Origin: an archaeon
Lineage (GTDB): Archaea > AGJL01 > Methanococci > Methanococcales > Methanocaldococcaceae
Assembly: GCA_024278985.1 (NCBI GenBank)
Contig: JAJRSC010000016.1
Coordinates: forward strand, 1 to 58,410
Direction: 5' to 3'
DNA length: 58,410 nucleotides
The notes under the pieces were generated by a model. The model was given only the letters and a program-made list of their open reading frames with translations, was not told where the DNA came from and ran no database searches. The stretch's first letter is position 1; each line of letters begins with the position of its first letter. A program made the position numbers and the translations under genes. Shown piece by piece: positions 35,002-45,932 of the stretch.

Positions 35002-36981
35002 CTAATTCACAACCTCCTGGTGGAAGGACAGATAAAATTTCCTCATCATCTATATCATATTCTTTAAATATCTTTTTAATTCTTTAACAACTTTTCCCTT
35101 TTCTTTATTTCCTGGTTTTAAAAGGACATATTTTAAAAATCTCTCTTTTAATGTCTTTGGTGGAGCAGTTGTTATTTTTATACTACCATCATATTCAATA
35201 ACTCCAACTCCCAACTCAAGAGGAACATTTTTTATATAGTTTCTTTTTCCTCTAATCATAAATGCCCCTCTTTTTAAGTATTCTCCACTCTCTGCCTGTT
35301 TAGATATTTGTTCTGGTTTAACCCAATATACATCTATAGCCCCATATCCTAACTTCCAAGCTTTTGAATGTGATGCTGCAAATTTGGCAACTTCATTAAG
35401 TGTTTCTTCATCAACTTCTTTACCATTGGTTTTTATAACTGTAAAAGGAGCTCCTACTATATCAGCATGAAAGACAATATCTTCATCATTGGTATATTTT
35501 TTAATAATAATTTCATTTGTTATAGCATCCTTTCCAGCAATGACTAAAAAATCTTTAATAACAGTCCATTTAAATTTCTCATACCATTTTCTCTCTTTCT
35601 TAATCTTTTTCTTTGGTTTTTTCTCTTCAATTTCTTCATCTCTCTTTTTTCTTAATTCTTCAATTTTCTTTTTTGTTAATTCAATTGCCTTAATAATCCC
35701 ATCAAGTTTATTCTTTAATTTTTTAGATTTTTCATAATATTTTTCAGCATTTTCAAAGGCACTTTTTCTTATATCTAAAACTACCCTTTTCTCTATATCT
35801 TCTGATTTTAATCTTACTGTAATCTCTCCATTTTTTTCATTGATATTTTCAACCAACCCTAAAATTGGATGGTCTTTATTTTCCTTTATTATTTTTTTAA
35901 TTTCTTCCCAACTCTTTTTTTCTCTTGCTAATTTAATGGCATTTAATAACTCTTCAACTATTTGATAATTTGCATAAATTAAATCTCCCTTGATTTGATT
36001 CTCTTCAGCATCTTTTTTATACTGTTCCAGTGTTTTATACTGTCTTTTTAAAATAGTCTCTTGCTTCTCTATTTCCCTCTCTATTTTACTTTTAACTTTT
36101 GATATCTTTTTTAATGATAAAAAATTAGCAAAATAATCATCTACTGCATCTAAAAAACTATTATATTCTTTTTTTTCATAATCTTTATATTTTAATAGAT
36201 TTATAGGAACTACATCAAAAAAGTTATTATCTTTTAAAATTATTTGTGGTTCTCTTTTATTAAAAACCTCATTAAAGAATTCTTTTACAGTGTTAAATAA
36301 TATTTTAATTTCTTCCTCACTTAAATTTTTCTTCTTTTTATCAATATTTGCCCTTTCACAAATTTCTTCAGCATATAATCCTGATAATCCTAACAATCTT
36401 GATACTAATCTAACACATTCAACATCTTTATTTTCAATAAAGTAATCCCTAAATATCTCATAGGCAATAGAGTAATCTAAATTATATGGAGACAATAACT
36501 TTTGTGGTGGAAATTTATACTCCTCTTTAGGAACTATATTTCTTGTACTCCATTTTTCAATTTTTAAAGGAGAGATTATAATATTATTCTCATCAGTGAA
36601 AATTATATTTCCCTCTTTAAAAAGTTCTATAATTAATTTATATTTCTTAACTTTCATAAATTCAATTATAACGATTCTATCAAAATTAACCTGCTGAATT
36701 TTTTCTATTTTTGCATTATTTAAATATTTCCTTAAAAGCATAGCAAAGGCAGGAGGTAGTTTTGGTTTTTCTCTTTCATAGTTTGTAATTGTAAGATACT
36801 TATATTTTCCAACACTTATAACAAGTTCCCTACTACCCTTTTCAGGAATATGAATTTTTAATATTAACTCTTTATTTTCCTCCCCCAATATTAAAAATGC
36901 CTTATCTACTCTACCATTTTCTATAAATTTAAGTTCATCAACTAATGCACATATATCTACATTTGTAAGTTCTGTTTTCAT
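34994..36981 (-). pseudogene. rqcH: Ribosome quality-control NFACT protein RqcH, frameshifted near C-terminus
   Basis: As written the frame ends at 35050 (643 residues from ATG 36981, chosen for GGGTGGG just upstream). NFACT-N at ~1-230 (opening L-T-N-V-D-I-C-A-L-V-D-E-L), a long coiled coil at ~300-440, and NFACT-R at ~470-580 with D-I-V-F-H-A-D-I-V-G-A-P-F and A-A-S-H-S-K-A-W-K. RqcH binds 60S/50S subunits with peptidyl-tRNA and recruits tRNA for C-terminal tailing. Adding one base at the T5 run 35073-35077 (plus strand) continues with Y-D-I-D-D-E-E-I-L-S-V-L-P-P-G-G to a stop at 34994; this L-P-P-G ending is typical of archaeal members. Confidence 0.85.
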
Positions 36982-37057
36982 TTTACCCACCCAAAGAAAA
37001 AAATTATTTAACATAATTTAATATATTATTTATTTATAACATAATTGGGGGATTGAT

Positions 37058-37822
37058 ATGGTTAAAATAATAACAAGAAAAATTAAAGATATTGAACCTT
37101 TAGATAATGCTCTTTTAATTGAAGGACTTCCAGGAATTGGACATGTTGGTAGATTAGCAGCTGAACATTTAGTTCATGAATTTAATGGTGAGAAGTTTTT
37201 AGAAATATTTTGCTATGATTTTCCTCCACAAGTTTTAGTTAAAAATGATGGTACTATTGAATATATGTGTGCCAACTTCTATAAAATTGAGGAACCTAAA
37301 CCAATGATTGTAATCTTAGGGAATACTCAGGCACTTTCACCTATTGGACAGTATCATCTTTCTGAAAAATTAGTTAAGACTGGAATAGAATATGGTGCTA
37401 AGTTTGTATATACCTTTGGTGGATTTGGAACTGGAAAAATTTCAGAAAAGATAAATGTTTATGGAGCAACTACTAAAAAAGAGTTAGCTGAGAAAATAAA
37501 AGATTATGTAATTTTTAGAAGTGATGGAGGAGGAATTGTTGGAGCTGCTGGTTTAATGTTATTATTTGCAGATTTAAATAATCTCCCAGGAATTTGTTTA
37601 ATGGGAGAAACTCCTGGATACTTTATAGACCCCAATGCTGCTAAAGCAGTATTGGAAGTATTTTCAAAAATAGAAAATATAGAGATAAACCTGGAAGAGT
37701 TAGATAAAAGAGCAAAAAGTATGGAGGAATTCTTTGATAAAATTAGAAAGTTTGAGGAAGAAATGATTAAAAATCTTCAAAGAAAACCAGAAACTGATGA
37801 AGATTTAAGATATATTGGTTAA
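37058..37822 (+). CDS. PAC2-family proteasome assembly chaperone-like protein
   Basis: 254 residues. A-L-L-I-E-G-L-P-G-I-G-H-V-G at ~18-31, Y-T-F-G-G-F-G-T-G at ~126, I-V-G-A-A-G-L-M-L at ~162 and M-G-E-T-P-G-Y at ~184 match PF09754. Archaeal members include PbaA-like chaperones; specific client unknown. C-terminal 50 residues form a charged helix. TATA and GGGGGAT precede the ATG; convergent with DUF169. Confidence 0.85.
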   Translation: MVKIITRKIKDIEPLDNALLIEGLPGIGHVGRLAAEHLVHEFNGEKFLEIFCYDFPPQVLVKNDGTIEYMCANFYKIEEPKPMIVILGNTQALSPIGQYHLSEKLVKTGIEYGAKFVYTFGGFGTGKISEKINVYGATTKKELAEKIKDYVIFRSDGGGIVGAAGLMLLFADLNNLPGICLMGETPGYFIDPNAAKAVLEVFSKIENIEINLEELDKRAKSMEEFFDKIRKFEEEMIKNLQRKPETDEDLRYIG

Positions 37823-37823
37823 A

Positions 37824-38516
37824 TTATCCCCAAACTTTTTTAAAGTGCTCTAATGCCTCAACAATATCCTTTAATTTACTAACTGGAAATGATAATATAG
37901 CTTCTTCATCTTTTATTTTGGCATATTTTCTTGACCCATTACATCCTAATGTCATATTTGGAGCTTTTCTTGTATATACTCCTGCAACAGCATCAGCACA
38001 TAATGACTGGATTCCTGCAAAATCTGCCTGGAATCTTACACCATTATGATAAAGTATTGCCTGAACTAATCTTAATGCCTTTTTTGGAACTCCAATAAAT
38101 AAAATTGCATCTGGAATAAAATCAGTTTCATTTAAAGGAGCATATACTGTTGCATAAATCTCTTCTTCTACTTTTGGTATTGCATCAACTACTTTTTTAG
38201 CAACTTCCTCATCTTTGTAGTTACCTAATTTAACATACAACTTTCCTGTAGCTAAAGGTTCTGGAGGATTTTTAAATATTCCTAAAGCATAGGCCCCTCC
38301 TTTACATAGATGTTCATCTACTGTTGCATAAAATTTTTTACCTTCTAATCTTGCCAATTGAACCATTTCACAGTGTCTTTTTTGTTCATCTATTTCATTA
38401 TATCCTGCTGGAATTTCATCTTTTGATTTTGCTAATTTTACAGCAACTAATGGCTTATCTTCTCCTAATAATTCCATTATTTTTTGCCCTAATGTTCTTA
38501 CTTCATTGATATCCAT
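37824..38516 (-). CDS. DUF169 protein
   Basis: 230 residues from ATG 38516, which follows AGGTGGGAAAT. C-E-M-V-Q-L-A-R near residue 50, H-L-C-K-G-G-A-Y-A-L-G at ~71, A-D-A-V-A-G-V-Y at ~173 and T-L-G-C-N-G-S-R-K-Y-A at ~190 match PF02596. Three conserved cysteines hint at metal or thiol chemistry; no function is established. Monocistronic, 1 bp from the convergent PAC2 gene. Confidence 0.82.
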   Translation of the reverse strand: MDINEVRTLGQKIMELLGEDKPLVAVKLAKSKDEIPAGYNEIDEQKRHCEMVQLARLEGKKFYATVDEHLCKGGAYALGIFKNPPEPLATGKLYVKLGNYKDEEVAKKVVDAIPKVEEEIYATVYAPLNETDFIPDAILFIGVPKKALRLVQAILYHNGVRFQADFAGIQSLCADAVAGVYTRKAPNMTLGCNGSRKYAKIKDEEAILSFPVSKLKDIVEALEHFKKVWG

Positions 38517-38651
38517 ATTTCCCACCTGTGCTTACTTGTGTGCCTATTAAGAACATATTCTATTTAAGAGTATATAAAATTTTCTAAAAATTTAAAATGG
38601 AAAGATTTATATATGAGTTATATATTTTTAATATACTGGTTATTTTTCAGT

Positions 38652-38728
38652 GGGCTCGTGGTCTAGCTGGCTATGATGCCGCCCTGACACGGCGGTGGTC
38701 GGGAGTTCGAATCTCCCCGAGCCCACCA
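38652..38728 (+). tRNA. tRNA-Val (anticodon GAC)
   Basis: Acceptor GGGCTCG (38652-38658) pairs with CGAGCCC (38718-38724); anticodon stem CCGCC/GGCGG encloses CTGACAC with anticodon GAC; T-loop GTTCGAATC; discriminator A and genomically encoded CCA at 38726-38728. No intron. A TTTATATATG sequence about 45 bases upstream is the likely promoter. Confidence 0.96.
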
Positions 38729-38740
38729 TTTTAATATTTA

Positions 38741-39604
38741 TTATTCTACATCAATATGTATATAAGCTTTTCCAATTTTTTCTAAACTTTCCAATCTATT
38801 TTTTATTTTTTCTTCTAAATCATGTAATTCTTTTGCAGACATATTTTTACCATCTACTTCTACATGAGCCTCTACATAAATTAATGGTCCAACATAATGG
38901 GCTTTTAAGTTATGCACTCCTTTAACATTGTCAAATTTTAATATTTCTTCTTTAATTTTCTCTAATACTTCCTTAGGAGGAGATTTTCCTGTTAATTGGT
39001 CTATACTTTCTTTACATATCTCTGCTGCTATTTTAGCAATCATTAAACTAACTATTATCCCAGCAACTGCATCAGCATATTTAATTCCTATTTTTTCCAA
39101 TAAAATACCTAATAATACTATTATACTACTATATACATCACTCCTATGGTGATAAGCATCTGCTATTAAAATATAGTTGTTTAACTTTTTTCCAATATAT
39201 AGAGAATACTGTGTCATAACTTCCTTAAAAACTATTGATAATATTAGAACTCCAATAACTATGGAATTAACTTCAACACTACTATTATGTAAGATTTTAT
39301 TTATAGACATTGCCAATATTTCATAAACTGCATAAAAAAGTAAAAGTCCCATAAATAAAGAAAACAATGATTCATATCTTTTATGACCATGAGGATGATT
39401 TTCATCTTCTGGTTTAGAAGAGATTGCTATCCCAATATATCCAATAATACTTGTAAAAACATCTGATAAACTATGAATACCATCAGCTATAACCCCAATA
39501 CTATTATATAAATATCCAACAACTATTTTAATAATTGCCAATATTATATTTCCAAAAATACTAAAAATTATTGGCTTATTTTCATCTTTTAATGTTAATC
39601 TCAT
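38741..39604 (-). CDS. Cation diffusion facilitator transporter
   Basis: 287 residues, six helices and a cytoplasmic C-terminal ferredoxin-like domain from ~205. Metal-site residues are visible: A-D-G-I-H-S-L-S-D in TM2 and A-Y-H-H-R-S-D-V in TM5 (the latter HxxxD typical of Mn/Fe or Zn CDFs), plus P-H-G-H-K-R-Y-E after TM2. Exports a divalent metal in exchange for protons; which metal is uncertain. Convergent with tRNA-Val, 12 bases apart. Confidence 0.92.
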   Translation of the reverse strand: MRLTLKDENKPIIFSIFGNIILAIIKIVVGYLYNSIGVIADGIHSLSDVFTSIIGYIGIAISSKPEDENHPHGHKRYESLFSLFMGLLLFYAVYEILAMSINKILHNSSVEVNSIVIGVLILSIVFKEVMTQYSLYIGKKLNNYILIADAYHHRSDVYSSIIVLLGILLEKIGIKYADAVAGIIVSLMIAKIAAEICKESIDQLTGKSPPKEVLEKIKEEILKFDNVKGVHNLKAHYVGPLIYVEAHVEVDGKNMSAKELHDLEEKIKNRLESLEKIGKAYIHIDVE

Positions 39605-39679
39605 TTTTTCACATATGAGAGAATTTTATATATATAACATAAAACTATTTTATTTATATAATTTTTGGAGGAGTATAAT

Positions 39680-40936
39680 ATGATAACTATTAAAAATATT
39701 TTTGTTAATGGAAAAAGGCAGGATATTTTAATAGAGGAAAATAAGATTTCTAAAATAGGAGAAGTTAAAGAGAAAAGTGATATTGTTATAGATGGTTCTG
39801 ATATGATAGCTATTCCAGGATTAATAAATACTCACACCCACATTCCTATGACACTTTTTAGGGGTGTGGCTGATGACATTCCTTTAATGGATTGGTTGAA
39901 TAACCATATATGGCCATTAGAAGCAAAACTTAATGAAAAAATAGTTTATTATGGGTCACTTCTTGGTTGTGTAGAGATGATAAAAACAGGAACTACAACA
40001 TTTAATGATATGTACTTTTTTTTGGAAAGTATTGTTAAAGCAGTTGAGAATAGTGGAATAAGGGCATTCCTTTCCTATGGAATGATTGACTTATTTGATG
40101 AAGAGAAGAGAAAAAAAGAAATTAAAAATGCTGAAAAGTATATTAACTATATTAAAAATTTAAAAAATGATAGAATTTATCCTGCTCTTGGACCTCATGC
40201 TCCATATACATGTTCAAAAGAATTATTATTGGATGTTAAAGAGCTTGCTATAAAATATAATGTCCCAATCCATATTCATATGAATGAAACAATAGAAGAG
40301 GTCAAGATAATAAAAGATAAAACAGGAATGGAACCATTTATTTATTTAGATAATTTTAAATTTTTTGATGGTGTAAAAGTTGTTGCTGCTCATTGTGTCC
40401 ATTTAACAGATAAGGAAATTGATATAATCAAAGAAAAAAATATTTCTATTTCCCATAATCCTATAAGTAATTTAAAGCTTGGGTCTGGAATAGCACCAAT
40501 TCCAAAGTTGTTGGAGAAAGGAATAAATGTAACTCTTGGAACTGATGGGTGTGGAAGTAATAATAACTTAAATTTATTTGAAGAAATTAAGGTCTCTGCT
40601 ATTCTACATAAAGGTGTTAATTTAAATCCTACATTAGTTAAGGCAAAAGATGCCTTTAACTTTGCTACTGTAAATGGTGCTAAAGCATTAGGTATTAAAG
40701 CTGGAAAAATAGAAGAGGGTTATCTTGCAGATATTGTTTTAATAAACATAAAAAAACCATTCTTATATCCAAAAGAAAATATATACTCTCACTTAGTTTA
40801 TGCATATAATGGATTTGTAGATTACTCTATAATCAATGGTGAAATTGTTTTAGAAAATGGAAAACTAACAAAAATAAAAGATGAAGAAAAAGTCTATGAA
40901 AAAGCAGAAGAGGCTTATCATGATTTAATAAATTAG
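39680..40936 (+). CDS. dadD: 5'-deoxyadenosine deaminase
   Basis: 418 residues from ATG 39680 after a perfect GGAGGAG. Amidohydrolase with I-N-T-H-T-H at ~59, H-I-H-M-N-E at ~199, A-A-H-C-V-H at ~226 and [10 protein letters not shown] at ~285. The methanocaldococcal enzyme deaminates 5'-deoxyadenosine, the by-product of radical SAM reactions, and also SAH and MTA, to feed salvage. That is relevant here because this window encodes at least two radical SAM enzymes. Overlaps the convergent DUF1931 gene by 4 bases. Confidence 0.92.
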   Translation: MITIKNIFVNGKRQDILIEENKISKIGEVKEKSDIVIDGSDMIAIPGLINTHTHIPMTLFRGVADDIPLMDWLNNHIWPLEAKLNEKIVYYGSLLGCVEMIKTGTTTFNDMYFFLESIVKAVENSGIRAFLSYGMIDLFDEEKRKKEIKNAEKYINYIKNLKNDRIYPALGPHAPYTCSKELLLDVKELAIKYNVPIHIHMNETIEEVKIIKDKTGMEPFIYLDNFKFFDGVKVVAAHCVHLTDKEIDIIKEKNISISHNPISNLKLGSGIAPIPKLLEKGINVTLGTDGCGSNNNLNLFEEIKVSAILHKGVNLNPTLVKAKDAFNFATVNGAKALGIKAGKIEEGYLADIVLINIKKPFLYPKENIYSHLVYAYNGFVDYSIINGEIVLENGKLTKIKDEEKVYEKAEEAYHDLIN

Positions 40937-41394
40937 AGTGTATAATCTAAAACCTTTTTTGCTTCTTCAATATGCTCTTTTCTAATTCTTTCTATATCTT
41001 CATGTAATGCCTTAATAACTTTTCCTAAGATTATAAATATAGTTCCTGTTATAAGTGGAAGGTTATCAACAACATTATCCTCTAATGGTAAGTCACCAGG
41101 TATTTTTTTCATAACAAACTCTTTAATTTTTTCAGCTAAAATATTTTCCTCTTCAATAACCTCCTTAAACAATTCCATAGAATTTAACATACCTTTTGTA
41201 AGTGGTATATGTCTCATTAATATTATTTTTGCATTTTCTTGTTTAGCATTTCTGTGTGCAACTTCAAATAAATCTGCTACTTTTTTCTCAACTATTTCCA
41301 TCATATCTTCAGCTTCTGTTTTATATAAATCAACTTCACAGGTAACTTTCATTAATTTTTTTAATTGAGGGTATGGAATAATCATTTCAGCCAA
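40933..41394 (-). CDS. DUF1931 histone-fold-like protein
   Basis: 153 residues starting at TTG, four bases after [19 protein letters not shown] near the start, a histone-fold-like helix pair ([17 protein letters not shown] then I-P-L-T-K-G-M) and a C-terminal helix. Family PF09123, known from archaeal and Aquifex/Thermus structures, of unknown function; DNA binding is not established. Confidence 0.8.
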   Translation of the reverse strand: MAEMIIPYPQLKKLMKVTCEVDLYKTEAEDMMEIVEKKVADLFEVAHRNAKQENAKIILMRHIPLTKGMLNSMELFKEVIEEENILAEKIKEFVMKKIPGDLPLEDNVVDNLPLITGTIFIILGKVIKALHEDIERIRKEHIEEAKKVLDYTL

Positions 41395-41474
41395 ATTATC
41401 ACCATCAAAAATATTTTTATAGTTAAAAAAGAAAAAGTAATATAAAAAGATTTTTACTTAAAATGTGATAGCTA

Positions 41475-41999
41475 ATGGATGCTAAAGAGATTTTAAAACT
41501 TGTTGAAGAGAGTTATAAAGATGAAGATATTAAATATAAAAATAGAGTATATTTTATTTCTTATTTTGTTTCAGCATTAATTTTTTTATTAATTTATATA
41601 TTTAATAATTTTTTTAATCTGAATCTATTATTTTTTATATCTTTTTTAATTTTAATAAGTGGAATTCTTATATATAGGCATAGAGCTCTCTATCAAAGAA
41701 CAAAATGCTATTTTGAGAAATTATTTGAGGAAATAGTAGCTTATGGGATTTTAGTATTGCTAATATTAACAGTTATTTCTTTACTAACTAACCCAAAAAT
41801 TGTTCCAGTTATAGTATCAACAATATTAGGTTTATTATTATGTATTGATGGGATTTTATTTTCTTCTAAAAAAAGGAAAGTTTTAGGTTTATTTTTAATC
41901 TTAATTTCTATTTTTATATTCATTAACAAATATGGATTTTTGATATTAGCTATTTCATTATTTATTATATCCATATCTTTCCTTAAAAGTGAGAAATAA
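41475..41999 (+). CDS. Small integral membrane protein
   Basis: 174 residues with five or six hydrophobic helices between residues 22 and 170 and short basic loops (R-H-R-A-L-Y-Q-R-T-K; S-S-K-K-R-K). No family recognised. Its stop and the next gene's ATG share one base (TAATG), so it is translationally coupled to the winged-helix protein; such pairs are often a membrane sensor with its regulator, which I offer only as a possibility. Confidence 0.65.
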   Translation: MDAKEILKLVEESYKDEDIKYKNRVYFISYFVSALIFLLIYIFNNFFNLNLLFFISFLILISGILIYRHRALYQRTKCYFEKLFEEIVAYGILVLLILTVISLLTNPKIVPVIVSTILGLLLCIDGILFSSKKRKVLGLFLILISIFIFINKYGFLILAISLFIISISFLKSEK

Positions 42000-42280
42000 T
42001 GAAAATTTTTAATTCTGAGACAAGAGTCAAAATTTTGGCTTTATTGTATGGTAGAGAATTCTGTGATTTTAATTATATTAGGGAGAAACTTAATCTAACA
42101 AGTGGAAATTTAGAGCATCATCTAAATATATTAAAAAAAGCAGATTTAATTGAAGAAAAAAAAACTTTTTATAACAATAGAATTAGAACTATAATTAAGA
42201 TAACAGATAAAGGAAAAGAGGAGTTTAAAAAGTTTTTGAATGAAATTATTTATTTAAGTGGTGAAAAAAATGTTAATTAA
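41999..42280 (+). CDS. Winged-helix transcriptional regulator (ArsR/MarR-like)
   Basis: 93 residues. S-E-T-R-V-K-I-L-A-L-L-Y-G then F-N-Y-I-R-E-K-L-N-L-T-S-G-N-L-E-H-H-L-N-I-L-K-K-A-D-L-I and the wing R-T-I-I-K-I-T-D-K-G are a textbook winged helix of the type used by ArsR-like and PF13601 regulators. Effector unknown. It overlaps cofA by 11 bases, so the operon runs from 41475 to at least cofA. Confidence 0.82.
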   Translation: MKIFNSETRVKILALLYGREFCDFNYIREKLNLTSGNLEHHLNILKKADLIEEKKTFYNNRIRTIIKITDKGKEEFKKFLNEIIYLSGEKNVN

Positions 42281-43658
42281 TGGTAAATGGATTGAAAGGG
42301 AAGATATTGAAACAATTAACCCATATACATTAGAACCTATTAAAAAAGTTACATCATTAAATAGAGATGAAGTTAAGGAGGCAATAGAATTAGCTTATGA
42401 AAATAAGAATAAAGCAAATCTCTCAAAATTAACAAGATACAAAATATTAACCTACATTGCCAATAAAATTAAAGAAAATAAAGAAAATCTTTCTTATTTA
42501 TTGGCATTAAATGCTGGAAAACCAATAAAACAGGCAAGAGTTGAAGTTGAAAGGGCAATAACAACCTTTAAATTAGCAGCATTTTATGTTAAAGAACTTA
42601 GGGGAGAAGTTATAGAAACAGATGATAAACTTATTTTAACTAAAAGGTATCCTATTGGATTATTAGGGGCAATAACTCCATTTAACTATCCAATAAATTT
42701 ATCTGCTCATAAAATAGCCCCAGCTATTGTAGTTGGAAACTTTATATTACATCATCCATCCATAAAGGCAGTTCTTCCAGTTATTGAACTTGCTAAAATA
42801 ATTGAAGAAGCATATAAAAAATATTCTGATTATGTTCCATACTATTTATTAACAGGTTTGGGTAAAGTTGTAGGGGATGAACTTGTTGTTAATGAAAAAA
42901 TAAATATGATTTCTTTTACAGGAAGTTGTCAAGTTGGAAAAGAAATAACTAAAAAGGCAGGATTTAAAAAAATAAACTTAGAACTTGGTGGGGTTAATCC
43001 AAATATTGTTTTAAAAGATGCTGATATAAATAAGGCTGTTAAGTCTCTTGTTAAAGGAAGTTTTTTATATGCTGGACAGGTTTGTATATCTGTTGGTTAT
43101 ATAATGGTTGATGAAGAAATTGCTGATGAATTTATTAAAAAATTTGTTAATGAGGCAAAAAAATTAAAAGTTGGAAATCCATTAGATGATAATACTGATG
43201 TAGGTCCTTTAATATCATTAGAACATGCAAAATGGATTGAAGAGTTAATAAATAAAGAAATTGATAAAGGAGCTAAATTGTTGTTAGGTGGTAAAAGAGA
43301 AAAATCTATTATATACCCTACTATTTTAGAGGTAGATAAAGATAGCCAACTTATAAAAACTGAAACTTTTGCTCCTGTAGTTCCAATTCTTAGAGTTAAT
43401 GAGGAGGAGATGATAGATATAGCTAACAATTCTGAATATGGTTTACATTCAGCTATATTTACAACTAATATAAATAAGGCATTAAAATTTGCTGATTTAT
43501 TAGAATATGGAGGAGTAGTAATAAATGACAGTTCTTTATATAGAATAGATAATATGCCATTTGGAGGATTTAAATATAGTGGATTAGGAAGAGAAGGAGT
43601 TAAATATGCTATTGAGGAAATGAGTGAAATTAAAAGTATCATTATAAATAAAATATAA
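42270..43658 (+). CDS. cofA: Lactaldehyde dehydrogenase (F420 lactate supply)
   Basis: 462 residues from ATG 42270 after GGTGAAAA. Aldehyde dehydrogenase with F-T-G-S-C-Q-V-G at ~209, E-L-G-G-V-N-P-N at ~233 and active-site G-Q-V-C-I-S at ~272 (Cys). CofA oxidises lactaldehyde to lactate for 2-phospholactate in F420 synthesis. In M. jannaschii the homologue precedes methanogenesis marker 3, as here. ArfA for the F420 deazaflavin is also in this window. Confidence 0.92.
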   Translation: MLINGKWIEREDIETINPYTLEPIKKVTSLNRDEVKEAIELAYENKNKANLSKLTRYKILTYIANKIKENKENLSYLLALNAGKPIKQARVEVERAITTFKLAAFYVKELRGEVIETDDKLILTKRYPIGLLGAITPFNYPINLSAHKIAPAIVVGNFILHHPSIKAVLPVIELAKIIEEAYKKYSDYVPYYLLTGLGKVVGDELVVNEKINMISFTGSCQVGKEITKKAGFKKINLELGGVNPNIVLKDADINKAVKSLVKGSFLYAGQVCISVGYIMVDEEIADEFIKKFVNEAKKLKVGNPLDDNTDVGPLISLEHAKWIEELINKEIDKGAKLLLGGKREKSIIYPTILEVDKDSQLIKTETFAPVVPILRVNEEEMIDIANNSEYGLHSAIFTTNINKALKFADLLEYGGVVINDSSLYRIDNMPFGGFKYSGLGREGVKYAIEEMSEIKSIIINKI

Positions 43659-43681
43659 TAAAAAGTATAGAAAGTGAAAAT

Positions 43682-45169
43682 ATGGCTAAAGTTATAGTAA
43701 ATGGGAATGAGAAAGAAGGGACATATTTAAAAGATGTAATTAATGGAGAATTATATAAAAAAGGGGCTAATATAGTTATTATAAAAGGAACCAAAAAAGA
43801 AATTGAGACTTCAAAGAAATTTTTAGTTAAAACAAATAAGGGAAGTATAACTATTGCCATAACTGAGGATAATGAAACTGCAAAATATTTTTTAAACAAC
43901 TATAAAAATTTTGTTAATAAAAAATTAAGATGGATTAGTGGAATAGATATTGCTTTTGGTCCTACAAGAATAGATTTAGATATTTCTGATGAAGAAAAAA
44001 AATTAGATAAATGGGATGTTATTCTTTCTATTAGTGGATTAGATAAAGATGAAGGACATCTTATTTTTATAACAAAAAAAATTATTGGTAAATATGGATT
44101 AAAAGAGCCAAAAATTGGTAGGATTGTAGGAGGTAAATGGGTAGTTTCAAAGTTAAATATAGGAGATTATATTGAGGATATAGAGCCTGTCATGGTTGAA
44201 AAGGAAGCAGTTGATTACTTTGTTACTACCAATTTAGATACAAAATTGGAGGATGGTTGGAAGATATATACTTATTTTACTGCTGAATTTGATGGTCCTA
44301 ATGAAGCAGTTGAGCATGCATTGGCATTAATGGAAGATGGTATTTTTGAAGTAGGTGAGGAAACTAATACATATATATGTGATAGAAGGTTACAAACATT
44401 AAAAGTTGAGGAAGGGAATTTAATAGAGAGAGATAGAGGAGTTATAACTGTAAGAAACTTTGGAGTTGGAGAGGGAAAAGTTTTTATTTATAAAGAGAGT
44501 AGAACCTCATCACTTTCTCATACTGTTGTAGGAAAGGTTAAAGAGGGAATGCCATTAATTGACTTTTCTACTTCTGGAATTATAACAGTTAAAACAATTC
44601 CAGAGAGGTTATGTGTTATTGGTTTATATTTAGATGAAGCAATTGAAAAACTTAAGAAATACAATATTGAAGTTGAAGCAGAAGGGGAGGTAATAGTTGT
44701 TGAGCAAGACCCAAAATATACATTAGAAGTTTTAAGACAGAAAAAAGTTAAATTAAAATGTGTCAATGAAAATGAAATATTAAAAATTATTTTATATGAG
44801 GATAAAGCTCCTATAACCTCATGGTACTTTAGAAAGACATCAGGATTAACCACTGTAAAAGTTGGAAAACTTCATGTATACTTTAAACATAAAGATATAG
44901 TAATGTTTAAAGGAAATCCAGACTATGCTAAGGGATTACTACCAGAAAATACACCAAAAGATAAAGTAAAAGCTTATGAAATTGGAGTTTCTAATATGGT
45001 AAGTAGATATAAGGGAATGATAGGAGTTAGAGGAGTGGATAGTGATAAATTTGGACCTACTGGGGAGAGTTTTGATAAAACAAACATAGTTGGAAAAATT
45101 GTAGAAAATTATGAGATTTTAAACAAGGTAAAGCCTGGAGATGATGTTTATATATTGCTAAAAAAATAA
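43682..45169 (+). CDS. Methanogenesis marker protein 3 (UPF0288)
   Basis: 495 residues. Found almost only in methanogens; C-terminal part contains cyclophilin-like and TRAM-like sections ([31 protein letters not shown]). N-terminal ~80 residues resemble a ubiquitin-like fold ([10 protein letters not shown]). Recent work on marker proteins connects several to methyl-coenzyme M reductase maturation or modification, but this one has no firm role known to me. 23 bp after cofA. Confidence 0.92.
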   Translation: MAKVIVNGNEKEGTYLKDVINGELYKKGANIVIIKGTKKEIETSKKFLVKTNKGSITIAITEDNETAKYFLNNYKNFVNKKLRWISGIDIAFGPTRIDLDISDEEKKLDKWDVILSISGLDKDEGHLIFITKKIIGKYGLKEPKIGRIVGGKWVVSKLNIGDYIEDIEPVMVEKEAVDYFVTTNLDTKLEDGWKIYTYFTAEFDGPNEAVEHALALMEDGIFEVGEETNTYICDRRLQTLKVEEGNLIERDRGVITVRNFGVGEGKVFIYKESRTSSLSHTVVGKVKEGMPLIDFSTSGIITVKTIPERLCVIGLYLDEAIEKLKKYNIEVEAEGEVIVVEQDPKYTLEVLRQKKVKLKCVNENEILKIILYEDKAPITSWYFRKTSGLTTVKVGKLHVYFKHKDIVMFKGNPDYAKGLLPENTPKDKVKAYEIGVSNMVSRYKGMIGVRGVDSDKFGPTGESFDKTNIVGKIVENYEILNKVKPGDDVYILLKK

Positions 45170-45179
45170 AGGTGGAACA

Positions 45180-45734
45180 TTGTTGAAATTAGAGGAGAGT
45201 TTAAAAAAATGTCCTATTGTTAAAAGAGGAGAATATGAGTACTTTATTCATCCTATTAGTGATGGAGTTCCAATAGTTGAACCAAAATTATTAAGAGAAG
45301 TAGTTTCAAGAATTATTAAGGTTGGAGATATATTTAAAGCAGATAAAATTTTAACTGCTGAAGCTATGGGTATTCCTCTTGCTACATCCTTATCTCTTTA
45401 TACAGATATTCCATATGTTATTGTTAGAAAAAGAGAATATAAATTACCTGGGGAAGTTCCTGTTTATCAAAAAACAGGATATAGTAAAGGTCAGTTATAT
45501 ATTAATGGAATTAATAAAGGTGATAAAGTCTTTATTGTTGATGATGTTATCTCAACAGGTGGGACATTATTAGCAATAATTCAGGCAATTGAAAGAATTG
45601 GGGCAGAGATTGTTGATATAGTTGTAGTTATTGAGAGAGGTAATGGAAAAAAAAGAGTTGAAGAATTAACAGGTTATAAAATAAAGACACTTGTTAAGAT
45701 TGATGTTAAAGATGGAAAAGTAGTTATTTTATAA
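45180..45734 (+). CDS. hpt: Hypoxanthine/guanine phosphoribosyltransferase
   Basis: 184 residues. TTG at 45180 (or 45183) after AAGGTGG. PRT domain with [10 protein letters not shown] at ~60, [13 protein letters not shown] at ~117-129 (PRPP loop), and [10 protein letters not shown]. Converts hypoxanthine or guanine to IMP/GMP. 10 bp downstream of marker 3, likely last gene of the cofA operon. Confidence 0.92.
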   Translation: MLKLEESLKKCPIVKRGEYEYFIHPISDGVPIVEPKLLREVVSRIIKVGDIFKADKILTAEAMGIPLATSLSLYTDIPYVIVRKREYKLPGEVPVYQKTGYSKGQLYINGINKGDKVFIVDDVISTGGTLLAIIQAIERIGAEIVDIVVVIERGNGKKRVEELTGYKIKTLVKIDVKDGKVVIL

Positions 45735-45826
45735 TATTATATAAATTTTTTATTTTTAGTTTAACGAATTTTAATCATTGATAAAAAATAGAATTAATTT
45801 TATTTATATTTATTTTTTTATAGATT

Positions 45827-45884
45827 GTTCATAAAATATGAACTATATTTACAAATAGAAAATTTTATATAGCAAATTATGAAC
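45827..45884 (+). promoter_or_regulatory. Promoter of the alkaline phosphatase gene with palindromic operator
   Basis: GTTCATA-AAA-TATGAAC (45827-45843) is a perfect 7-bp inverted repeat. A further half-site TTATGAAC lies at 45877-45884, on the other side of TTTATATA (45864-45871). Half-sites on both sides of a TATA box suggest a repressor-controlled promoter. Confidence 0.55.
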
Positions 45885-45932
45885 AGTATATAATGTTAAG
45901 ATATTATTTTGATAAGGGTTTGAGGTGGAATT

